Below are positions 57,610 to 64,000 of a stretch of DNA of 64,000 nt, one piece after another (the first letter of the stretch is position 1; each line of letters begins with the position of its first letter). The notes under the pieces are model-generated. The model made no database searches. It was given only the letters and a program-made list of their open reading frames with translations, and was not told the origin of the DNA. The stretch comes from WTAW01 sp964406575 (GTDB taxonomy: Bacteria; Acidobacteriota; Aminicenantia; Aminicenantales; Aminicenantaceae). Both the position numbers and the translations under genes were made by a program. Where the stretch lies: the NCBI GenBank assembly GCA_964406575.1, contig CAYOSH010000002.1:1-64000 (forward strand). Direction: 5' to 3'.

Positions 57610-58474
57610 GCTTTCTGTTGTTCTAGTGAATCACAACGACCGAACACATCTCGGAGAATGTCTATCCTCCTTGACCAACACTATGGAAGGTATTCCTTTC
57701 GAGGTCATTGTGGTGGACAACCAGTCATCCGATGGAAGTCCTGAATGGGTCAGGAGGAACTTTCCTCGAGTGCGGCTCATCACCAACACTGAGAACGTGG
57801 GTTTTGCCAGGGGAAACAATCAGGGGATAAGGGAAAGCCGTGGGAAATATATCCTCCTCCTGAATACAGATACAATTTTGCAACCCAAAGCCGTTCAATA
57901 TCTTCTGGAGGAGTTGAAGTCCAATCGCAGGATCGGCGGAGTGGGACCTGCACTCTTATCCGAAAAGGACAGTATCCAGGTCTCTTTTGGGACAAAGGTG
58001 AGTTTTTTCCGCGAAGTGTTTCAAAAGCTGGCGTTGAACCCTTACTACCGGTGGCGCCTTAAAAAAGGGGGCGATAAACGAGAGGTCGGATGGCTGAGTG
58101 CGGCCTGCCTCCTTACGCGGAGAGATGTTCTGGATGAGGTGGGTTTTTTTGATGAGCAGTTTTTTCTCTATTTTGAAGATATCGACCTCTGTGTCAGGAT
58201 CAGAGAAAAAGGGTATGTTCTGGAATATCTTCCCCGGGCAAGAATTTATCATGTGGGGGGAGCCAGCACTGAGGGGCTGAAGCTCTTCGGTCGCTATTTT
58301 TACAGAAAAAGCCAGCTGTATTTTTATCAAAAGCACAATTCCCGGACAGCACTTACACTTCTCCGCCTATATCTGTGGGTCAACTTCAACCTTGGCCTCG
58401 GATGCGGGTATTTGAGAGGTGCTCCGGACATGAACGAAAGACGAGTTCTACGGAGACTCTTGAGGGATAAATGA
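57584..58474 (+). CDS. GT2-family glycosyltransferase (rhamnosyltransferase-like)
   Basis: A protein of about 296 residues of GT-A fold. It has LSVVLVNHNDRTHLGECLSS, EVIVVDNQSSDGSPEWVRR, ENVGFARGNNQGIRESRG, LLLNTDTILQP (the NTD/DxD metal site), GWLSAACLLTRRDVLDEVG and FFLYFEDIDLCVRIREKGY. That combination is typical of WbbL-like rhamnosyl- or related transferases. The start is probably TTG at 57584, which has GGAGG six bases upstream; a TTG at 57560 is possible. It overlaps both neighbours. Confidence 0.92.
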   Translation: MDSAEKAPELSVVLVNHNDRTHLGECLSSLTNTMEGIPFEVIVVDNQSSDGSPEWVRRNFPRVRLITNTENVGFARGNNQGIRESRGKYILLLNTDTILQPKAVQYLLEELKSNRRIGGVGPALLSEKDSIQVSFGTKVSFFREVFQKLALNPYYRWRLKKGGDKREVGWLSAACLLTRRDVLDEVGFFDEQFFLYFEDIDLCVRIREKGYVLEYLPRARIYHVGGASTEGLKLFGRYFYRKSQLYFYQKHNSRTALTLLRLYLWVNFNLGLGCGYLRGAPDMNERRVLRRLLRDK

Positions 58475-59601
58475 GAAAGATCAAAGTCCTCCAGATGATT
58501 GACAGGCCCTTTCTGGGAGGGGGACAGATCAATCTGCTCTCTCTCGCCAGATTTTTAAACCGCGAGACGTTTGATATTGCTGTCTGTTCACGTGGAGGAG
58601 GGCCCTTAGCCGACGCTCTAAGGGAGGAAGGGATCCCCCATTATCCGATCGCCTTCAGCAAGTGTTTTCGAAAACACATTGTGAAAGACCTTGTATCCCT
58701 CCTGAGCTCCCAAAATTTTGACATTCTCCATACACATGGCGGCGTCGCAGGTTTTTACGGGCGTTGGTCTGCACGCAAATGTGGTCATCCGCTCCATGTC
58801 GTGCACACGCTTCACGGCATCCACTATCTCCATTACAGGAATTTTTTCCTCAAGTATCTTTTCATATACTTGGAGCGGCAACTCTCACGCTTCTCAGCTG
58901 CGGTCATTTTTGTCTCAGATGCAGATCGAGAGATGGGCAGACGCTTCCAGCTAGTTCCCGAGAGCAAGCAGGTCGTGATCAAGAATGGTATCGATTTTAA
59001 TGTCTTTGAAGCAGAGGCCCTCCGCGTAGAAAAGACGGAAGGGCTTGAGTTTGACTCTTCAGAACCCATCGTCGGTACCGTCGCACGCCTGCACCGGCAG
59101 AAGGGATTGCCCTATCTCATCAAGGCCACCGGGAGAATCAAGGAGGCCATTCCAGACGCAAAGGTATGGATTATTGGGGGTGGCTCCCTGTTCTATAAGT
59201 TCCAAAAGCTCAAAAAAAAACTCGGCCTGGAAGATACAATCAAACTGTTGGGAGAGAGAAAAGATGTTGCATCGCTTCTATCCCGCTTTGATGTTTTCGT
59301 TCTCCCGTCACTTTGGGAGGGCTTGCCATACTCTCTGATGGAAGCCGCTGCTCTTGCAAAGCCGGTCGTCGCCACCGAGATTGCGGGAGTGACAGAGCTT
59401 ATCAAACACGGCGAGACCGGGCTTCTCGTTCCCGTCATGGATTCCAACCAACTGGCCCAGTCTGTGATCCGATTGCTCCGAGAGAGAGAATTTGCCGCCA
59501 GACTCGGGCAAAACTTAAAGAATTCCGTCCGCCAACAGTACACACTCTCCCAAATGGTCCAGAAGACCCAGGACCTCTATCTCAGACTCTCTGTCGATTG
59601 A
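58471..59601 (+). CDS. GT4-family glycosyltransferase
   Basis: A 376-residue GT-B enzyme. N-terminal: VLQMIDRPFLGGGQINLLSL; HTHGGVAGFYGRW. Donor domain: IVGTVARLHRQKGLPYLIKA, VWIIGGGSLFYKFQK, IKLLGERKDVASLLSRFDVF, PSLWEGLPYSLMEAAALAKP. It overlaps the previous gene by 4 bases (ATGA). Its last nine bases (GTCGATTGA, including the stop) are the left direct repeat of an inserted element, so the element landed exactly at the gene's end without changing the protein. Confidence 0.92.
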   Translation: MRKIKVLQMIDRPFLGGGQINLLSLARFLNRETFDIAVCSRGGGPLADALREEGIPHYPIAFSKCFRKHIVKDLVSLLSSQNFDILHTHGGVAGFYGRWSARKCGHPLHVVHTLHGIHYLHYRNFFLKYLFIYLERQLSRFSAAVIFVSDADREMGRRFQLVPESKQVVIKNGIDFNVFEAEALRVEKTEGLEFDSSEPIVGTVARLHRQKGLPYLIKATGRIKEAIPDAKVWIIGGGSLFYKFQKLKKKLGLEDTIKLLGERKDVASLLSRFDVFVLPSLWEGLPYSLMEAAALAKPVVATEIAGVTELIKHGETGLLVPVMDSNQLAQSVIRLLREREFAARLGQNLKNSVRQQYTLSQMVQKTQDLYLRLSVD

Positions 59602-59836
59602 GAAAGCATCCCTGAATCCGTGACGAGTGACATTCGAGCGTCCCAATTGTGTGGCGCAGAAAACCGTGTGAAGGGCTGGACGGGCATGGTGCATCTCCCG
59701 GGAGGAGATGTGAGGGAAGCCCGGAACCGAGCGAAGTTTCCTTGCAGGGGAAACTGAGAGTGTTTTCGCAATCACCAATTGGGACACTCAATAAAGCAAC
59801 TTTTGTTCATATGATCACGGATGCCGGAATGCTTAG
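59602..59836. mobile_element. 235-bp inverted-repeat element, multi-hairpin type, copy 3
   Basis: The ends are GAAAG then CATCCCTGAATCCGTGAC, and CTAAG then CATTCCGGCATCCGTGAT read inward. Flanks are GTCGATTGA (59593-59601) and GTTGATTGA (59837-59845), 8 of 9. The core has the clearest structure: outer stem GTCCCAATTG (59640-59649) with CAATTGGGAC (59776-59785), then GAAAAC/GTTTTC, GGGCT/AGCCC enclosing CATCTCC (59692-59698)/GGAGATG (59704-59710), and AGTTTCC (59735-59741)/GGAAACT (59749-59755). Open frames through it are short and not conserved between copies. Confidence 0.9.
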
Positions 59837-59841
59837 GTTGA

Positions 59842-59870
59842 TTGACAAAAAGAAGGGGCCTTTTTATAAT
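59842..59870 (+). promoter_or_regulatory. full-consensus promoter, leaderless glycosyltransferase gene
   Basis: TTGACA, 17 bases, TATAAT: perfect hexamers. The ATG at 59879 is 8 bases beyond the -10 box, so the RNA should begin at or just before it; no ribosome site. The -35 box overlaps the right direct repeat of the inserted element (59837-59845). Confidence 0.88.
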
Positions 59871-59878
59871 CAAGCTCG

Positions 59879-60991
59879 ATGAAGAGTCCCAAAGTTGCCC
59901 TAGTCCACGATTGGTTGACGGGCCGTAGAGGTGGAGAAAAAGTGCTGGAAGTCTTTGCTGAGCTGTATCCAGACGCTCCGATCCACACTCTTTTTCATTT
60001 TAAAGGAAGTCAGATTCCGGATATTGAACACAAACGGATTGTAACGAGTTTTGTTCAGAATCTGCCTTTTCTACGCCAAAGATACAGGTTTTATCTTCCA
60101 TTGTTCCCCATTGCCGTTGAGCTATTCGACCTTCAACAGTATGATTTTATTATCTCGAGCTCTCACTGTGTAGCCAAAGGGACTATTCCCAGGCCCGATG
60201 CTCTTCATGTCTGTTATGTCCATTCCCCTATGAGGTATGCATGGAACCAATATTTTTCCTATTTTTCTCCGGAAAAACTTGGGTTTTTTTCCAAAAGGAT
60301 CATTCCTTCCGTCATCCATCGTCTCCGCATCTGGGATGAATCCTCCACTCACAGAGTGGATCACTTTGTGGCCAATGCCAAAACTGTGGCTGATAGGATA
60401 GTCAGGTATTACAGACGGTCTGCCGAGGTTATTCATCCACCTGTAGACACGGAATTCTTCCAACCCGGAGAAATTGAAGAGGACTATTTCCTGATCGTCT
60501 CCGCACTGGTCCCTTATAAGAGAATAGACAGAGCCATAGACGTATTCAACCGAACGGGTCAACGCCTGCAGATCATCGGACTGGGGCCTGACTACCAAAA
60601 GCTTAAAAAGAGTGCGAAGGCGAATATCGAGTTTCTAGGATCAGTCTCTTCGGAAGACCTTCTCTTGGCTTACCAAAAATCCCGGGCCCTCATCATGCCC
60701 GGTGAAGAGGATTTTGGGATCAATTCTCTCGAGTCCCAGGCTTGTGGAGTGCCCGTCATTGCCTATGGACGTGGGGGCGCAGGGGAAACCGTTCTGCCCG
60801 AAGAGTCAGGGCTTCTTTACGAGGAGCCCACCAGTGACGGCCTTCTCGCCGCGCTTGACAAATTCAAGGGCATGACTTTTAATAAAATGACAATACGAGC
60901 CAATGCCCTAAAATTCTCCCGAGAAAAGTTTAAGAAAAAAATCTTTTCCTTCCTCCAGCAGAAATGGGTAGAGCATGAGAGCCGGTTATGA
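59879..60991 (+). CDS. GT4-family glycosyltransferase (WbaZ-like mannosyltransferase)
   Basis: A 370-residue GT-B enzyme. It begins VALVHDWLTGRRGGEKVLEV, the hallmark of the WbaZ-type group. It continues with ISSSHCVAKG, CYVHSPMRYAWNQYFSYF, and a donor domain with FLIVSALVPYKRIDRAIDVF, LQIIGLGPDYQKLKKSAKAN, IMPGEEDFGINSLESQACGV. In characterised relatives the donor is GDP-mannose. Leaderless start with a consensus promoter. It overlaps the next gene by 4 bases (ATGA). Confidence 0.92.
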   Translation: MKSPKVALVHDWLTGRRGGEKVLEVFAELYPDAPIHTLFHFKGSQIPDIEHKRIVTSFVQNLPFLRQRYRFYLPLFPIAVELFDLQQYDFIISSSHCVAKGTIPRPDALHVCYVHSPMRYAWNQYFSYFSPEKLGFFSKRIIPSVIHRLRIWDESSTHRVDHFVANAKTVADRIVRYYRRSAEVIHPPVDTEFFQPGEIEEDYFLIVSALVPYKRIDRAIDVFNRTGQRLQIIGLGPDYQKLKKSAKANIEFLGSVSSEDLLLAYQKSRALIMPGEEDFGINSLESQACGVPVIAYGRGGAGETVLPEESGLLYEEPTSDGLLAALDKFKGMTFNKMTIRANALKFSREKFKKKIFSFLQQKWVEHESRL

Positions 60992-62436
60992 TTAGAAGGC
61001 AAAGAAGCGGTCTGATCGGATTTTTTATCTTGAGCGATATTTTCGGGATAACGCTCGCCTTTTTTTATTCCTATTTATTTCGGTTTTATCTGTATATTAT
61101 TCCAGTCGACCCTGCAAAGGGAATTCCGCCTATCAAACAATATATCTATATTTTCCCTCTGTTCCTGGTCGCGCATCTGGCGATTTTTTACACCCAAGGA
61201 TTCTACAAGACGAGACTTAAGAGAACCCAGATCGATGATTTTTTCCTCATCGTGCTGAACGCTCTACTTTCTATCCTATTCGTTTTAGCCATACTGAACT
61301 ATCTGTACACCTACAGCCAAGGCATAGCTCCTCTGTTCCGTATGGATTTCAAGATCTCTCACGGCTTTTTGGGTGTCTACTTTCTTGCTGTTGTCGTTGT
61401 CATATCTGTTTTCAGAAACCAGATATATTACATGGTGAAAAAACGGTATGCCAAGGGCTATAACCTGAAGAATGTGCTCATCGTCGGGGCTGGAAAAATG
61501 GGCAAAGTTGTTGCGCAGAAACTCGTTCATTACAAAGATCTGGGTTTTATTGTCAAAGGATTTCTGGATAATGAATTGAAAGAGGGCGTGGACGTTCAGA
61601 TAAACGGAGGCATCAAAGTCCTTGGGCCGGTTTCTGCACTCGAAGACATTCTGGCTAAGAACGATATCAGTGAAGTTTATGTGGCGTTGGAGTTGCGGAA
61701 TTACCAGGAGATCCTGAATACGCTTAAAATAGTGAATAAATTTGCCGTGAACGTGAGGATCATTCCAGATCTTTTCCATTTTTTGACGCTCAAAGCAAGG
61801 ATCGAAGACCTAGATGGCTTTTCTGTGATCTCCATCGACGAATCGCCCATGCGAGGTGTGGGACTGTTCGTCAAGCGCCTGATTGACCGGGTCGCATCTG
61901 CGTTGCTGCTTTTTCTTCTCTTGCCGGTCCTTCTTTTGGTTGCGCTACTGATCAAGCTAACTTCCAGAGGACCGGTGATCTACAACCAAGAGAGGATGGG
62001 TCTGGATGGACGGAAATTCACCATCCATAAGTTCAGGACAATGATCTCCGAAGCAGAGCAGAGGACTGGTCCTGTGATGTGTAAACCCGATGATGAGAGG
62101 ATCACTGGAATCGGCCGGTTTCTCCGGAAATACAGCATTGATGAGTTTCCCCAGTTATTCAATGTTTTGAAAGGCGAGATGAGCCTTGTCGGGCCTCGCC
62201 CTGAGCGGCCTATTTTCGTTTACGATTTTAGGGAGAAAATTCCCAAGTACATGCTTCGCCACAAGGTCAAATCGGGCATCACGGGTTGGGCACAGGTCCA
62301 TGGGCTCAGACAGGACACGCCCATCGATAAAAGGCTCGACTATGATTTTTACTATATCCAGAATTGGTCCTTAGCTCTGGATCTTAAGATCATTTGGCGC
62401 ACTCTGGTCAAGGGTTATATCGATAAAAGCGCTTAG
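60988..62436 (+). CDS. polyprenyl-phosphate glycosyl-1-phosphate transferase (WcaJ/WbaP type)
   Basis: A 482-residue inner-membrane enzyme that moves a sugar 1-phosphate from a nucleotide sugar to undecaprenyl phosphate, starting a glycan repeat unit. Four membrane helices lie in about residues 10-140, then a nucleotide-binding-like domain (KNVLIVGAGKMGKVVAQKL), a fifth membrane segment near 300-325, and the catalytic core: IYNQERMGLDGRKFTIHKFR, GRFLRKYSIDEFPQLFNVLK, MSLVGPRPERP, VKSGITGWAQVHGLR. The donor sugar is not readable. As the initiating enzyme it marks the glycan cluster as O-antigen or exopolysaccharide. No flippase or polymerase is in the window. Confidence 0.95.
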   Translation: MIRRQRSGLIGFFILSDIFGITLAFFYSYLFRFYLYIIPVDPAKGIPPIKQYIYIFPLFLVAHLAIFYTQGFYKTRLKRTQIDDFFLIVLNALLSILFVLAILNYLYTYSQGIAPLFRMDFKISHGFLGVYFLAVVVVISVFRNQIYYMVKKRYAKGYNLKNVLIVGAGKMGKVVAQKLVHYKDLGFIVKGFLDNELKEGVDVQINGGIKVLGPVSALEDILAKNDISEVYVALELRNYQEILNTLKIVNKFAVNVRIIPDLFHFLTLKARIEDLDGFSVISIDESPMRGVGLFVKRLIDRVASALLLFLLLPVLLLVALLIKLTSRGPVIYNQERMGLDGRKFTIHKFRTMISEAEQRTGPVMCKPDDERITGIGRFLRKYSIDEFPQLFNVLKGEMSLVGPRPERPIFVYDFREKIPKYMLRHKVKSGITGWAQVHGLRQDTPIDKRLDYDFYYIQNWSLALDLKIIWRTLVKGYIDKSA

Positions 62437-62587
62437 CTTTCCCCTGATTGGAGACGCTTCAAACCAATGACTGGGATGCCCGAGTGCACCAACAGGGGAT
62501 CTCCAAAACGAAAAATTTGCCACCATCTTGTTGTGTGTGAAAATAAATTTGAGGTAGGACAGATAAGACGGATAAGACAGAATGGAC

Positions 62588-63160
62588 TTACTGAGTGTTC
62601 TTTTTTGTGTAGTAAATCCGGCGCCCGATGAATGTGTACTGGATCCCGGAAAAAATCGTGAGCACAAGAGTCAGCAGATAGAGCCAGAGCAGGATGGGCT
62701 GAGCAGAACGATTCGCATTGAAGAATAGGACAAGGATAAGAACGCTCATTTGGCAGACTGTGCTCGTTTTTCCCAAAAGGATTGGCTTAAATGTTGTCTG
62801 GTGAATGCGTTTATACATCACCCACGAACCTGTGACGAGGTAAAGATCTCTTCCGATGACAACGACTGCCAGCCAGACGGGGATGACGTTGGGGGCGCTT
62901 ATAGAGGGAATGCTCAAAGCGATCATGGCTGATGTCATGAGCAGTTTATCCCCTGCAGGGTCGAGGAGTGCTCCGATTTTTGACTTCTGCCTCAAAAGTC
63001 GCGCTGCGATCCCGTCCAGAAAGTCGGTGGATGCTGCGAGAATAAAGATAACAAGAGCACCGCGCGGATCGTGCTGAAGCATGGTATAGAGGAAGAGAGG
63101 AATGAGACCTACCCTCAGTACACTGAAAAAGTTCGGAATCGTGAAGATCCGCTCATTCAT
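62588..63160 (-). CDS. pgsA: CDP-diacylglycerol--glycerol-3-phosphate 3-phosphatidyltransferase
   Basis: A 190-residue integral membrane enzyme making phosphatidylglycerol phosphate. The CDP-alcohol phosphotransferase signature is complete: DFLDGIAARLLRQKSKIG followed by ALLDPAGDKLL (D-G-x2-A-R-x8-G-x3-D-x3-D). It begins IFTIPNFFSVLRVGLIPLFL, typical of PgsA. It overlaps the upstream TPR/SLH gene by 4 bases. It is convergent with the glycan cluster across 151 bases with no clear terminator. Confidence 0.94.
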   Translation of the reverse strand: MNERIFTIPNFFSVLRVGLIPLFLYTMLQHDPRGALVIFILAASTDFLDGIAARLLRQKSKIGALLDPAGDKLLMTSAMIALSIPSISAPNVIPVWLAVVVIGRDLYLVTGSWVMYKRIHQTTFKPILLGKTSTVCQMSVLILVLFFNANRSAQPILLWLYLLTLVLTIFSGIQYTFIGRRIYYTKKNTQ

Positions 63161-64000
63161 TGTATCAAGGCCAGAATCAGATCCAGAAGCCTAATAGCCT
63201 CTCGTCCAGAGACGGCCTCGTCTGGATTAAAAGCTCTCTCTTGAGAGAGCGTCATGATATCATAAGAAACCATGAGCAATATCGGTCTGTAGTAGTAATT
63301 GCTGGGAGAGACATCAGAGATTTGGATCTTGTTCGGGGGGATCTGTTGGATAAAATTGTATCCCTTCCTCCTCAAATGCTCGATAAGCCGAAAGAGAGTT
63401 TCTGCCATCTCTGCGCGAGTGATAATTTTTTTGGGCTGGAAAGTGTGATTGGGGTAGACATCGAGAATACCCAAAGAGGCAGTGTGCAAGATAAATCTGG
63501 AAGCCCAGGAGGTGGAGATGTCGATGATGATGGGCGGCTTTCCTGATGGTTCATCGAGGATATCTTTTAACTTGATGCTCAGGAGTGCAGCCACGTCCTC
63601 TTTTGTCACAGATTCAGAAGCGGGTATGGCGTTATACTGGCTTGGCAATTCGAATATTCCCAACCTGTTTTTGATTGTTTCTAATCGGTCTCGAATTTCC
63701 TGGTCTCCAGGATTTTGTGCCGAGAGATTTTCATAGACACCAAGACTATTCTTGAGATCTCCCGCCTGGAAAAGCGTGTCAGCATACTCTTTTTGAATAT
63801 CCTTGTTTTGGGGTTCGTTAGCCCTGGCTGCTCTCAAATGCATCAGGGCATTTTGAAAGTTATTTTCGTCTCTATAAATTTTAGCAAGAGCAAGATGCGC
63901 CTCTGTAATTTCAGGAGAATAATAAAGAGCTTTTAGGAATGACTCTTTGCTTTTCTCCGTATCTCCGGCGGCGAGAAAGACTTTGGCATCCGCTAATTCC
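63157..64000 (-). CDS. TPR protein with SLH-like C-terminus (N-terminus cut by window end)
   Basis: The reading frame is open to the window edge, so the gene is partial; at least 280 residues are present. The first part consists of TPR units (SKESFLKALYYSPEITEAHL and YADTLFQAGDLKNSLGVYEN). After a linker, the C-terminal 140 residues hold two segments resembling S-layer-homology motifs: a first with SRFILHTASLGILDVYPNHT then ITRAEMAETLFRLI, and a second with YRPILLMVSYDIMTLSQERA then VSGREAIRLLDLI. SLH domains bind cell-wall or outer-envelope polysaccharide. It overlaps pgsA by 4 bases. The SLH call is moderate. Confidence 0.75.
   Translation of the reverse strand, partial: ELADAKVFLAAGDTEKSKESFLKALYYSPEITEAHLALAKIYRDENNFQNALMHLRAARANEPQNKDIQKEYADTLFQAGDLKNSLGVYENLSAQNPGDQEIRDRLETIKNRLGIFELPSQYNAIPASESVTKEDVAALLSIKLKDILDEPSGKPPIIIDISTSWASRFILHTASLGILDVYPNHTFQPKKIITRAEMAETLFRLIEHLRRKGYNFIQQIPPNKIQISDVSPSNYYYRPILLMVSYDIMTLSQERAFNPDEAVSGREAIRLLDLILALIQ

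Noticed and set aside
59649..59882. Open frames through the multi-hairpin elements (peptides with RCEGSPEPSEVS)
   Set aside because: The frame is broken in the hybrid copy, and the flanks differ. Conservation follows the inverted repeats, not codon positions.
55310..62436. Complete O-antigen/capsule locus
   Set aside because: Five glycosyltransferases and an initiating transferase are present, but no flippase, polymerase, ABC exporter or sugar-nucleotide synthesis gene is in the window.

Overview
The window reads as a chromosomal scaffold of a Gram-negative-type (diderm) bacterium. LptF/LptG, a TonB-dependent receptor and lipoproteins imply an outer membrane. Two GWxTD-domain proteins, a receptor with a carboxypeptidase-regulatory-like N-terminus, many TPR proteins and sulfatase-like/TPR fusions are the mix I associate with Acidobacteriota and especially Candidatus Aminicenantes. 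That assignment is inference; no rRNA gene is present. A run of exactly 100 N inside the receptor gene shows that this is a draft assembly. Promoters of the TTGACA-17-TATAAT type are easy to read throughout.

Layout. 0-11 kb: fused LptF-LptG, a bifunctional-nuclease-like protein, a ClC transporter, an EndoQ-type PHP nuclease, two tandem small lipoproteins, a protease-like/TPR lipoprotein and a TPR/coiled-coil protein. 11.7-20.2 kb: a TonB-dependent receptor with a two-hairpin leader, then an operon of two GWxTD proteins and a CarboxypepD_reg/TPR protein, and an unrecognised exported protein. 20.3-24.3 kb: the ddl-ruvX-mltG operon and an exported protein. 24.5-34 kb: three sulfatase-like/TPR paralogues around tRNA-Gly and a PD40/TPR protein with a CxxCH motif. 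34-41.4 kb: a chorismatase preceded by a complete shikimate operon aroF-aroB-aroD-aroEK-aroA-aroC, which lies in reaction order. 42-54 kb: tRNA-Cys, a Yip1-like protein, pyrK-pyrD-pyrF, an aminotransferase, a rhodanese/MauE pair, pyruvate phosphate dikinase, proline dehydrogenase, a deacetylase-fold protein, CutA and an M20 peptidase. 55.3-62.4 kb: a surface-glycan cluster of five glycosyltransferases and a polyprenyl-phosphate sugar transferase. 62.5-64 kb: PgsA and a truncated TPR/SLH protein.

How the parts fit. The aro operon supplies chorismate, and the next gene downstream on the same strand appears to be a chorismatase with its own promoter, giving a possible branch to a hydroxybenzoate. 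The pyr genes give three pyrimidine steps. The glycan cluster looks like one transcription unit later split by an inserted element. Most exported proteins in the first half combine a signal sequence with TPR repeats.

The main novelty candidate is a family of six short non-coding elements (169-332 bp) at 3.1, 41.5, 42.2, 48.0, 52.2 and 59.6 kb. They share about 23-bp terminal inverted repeats. Five of the six are flanked by 9-bp direct repeats that are perfect or nearly so, which indicates transposition. Their interiors are modular hairpins. One module, found in three elements including a hybrid, is a stem with facing GA/GA mismatches and compensatory base changes, closing a loop that could form a G-quadruplex. 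No transposase is present in the window. Other points: three genes whose start codon lies where the promoter should start the RNA (leaderless), Thr in place of the formylglycine Cys in all three sulfatase-like proteins, and a likely underestimated assembly gap in the receptor.
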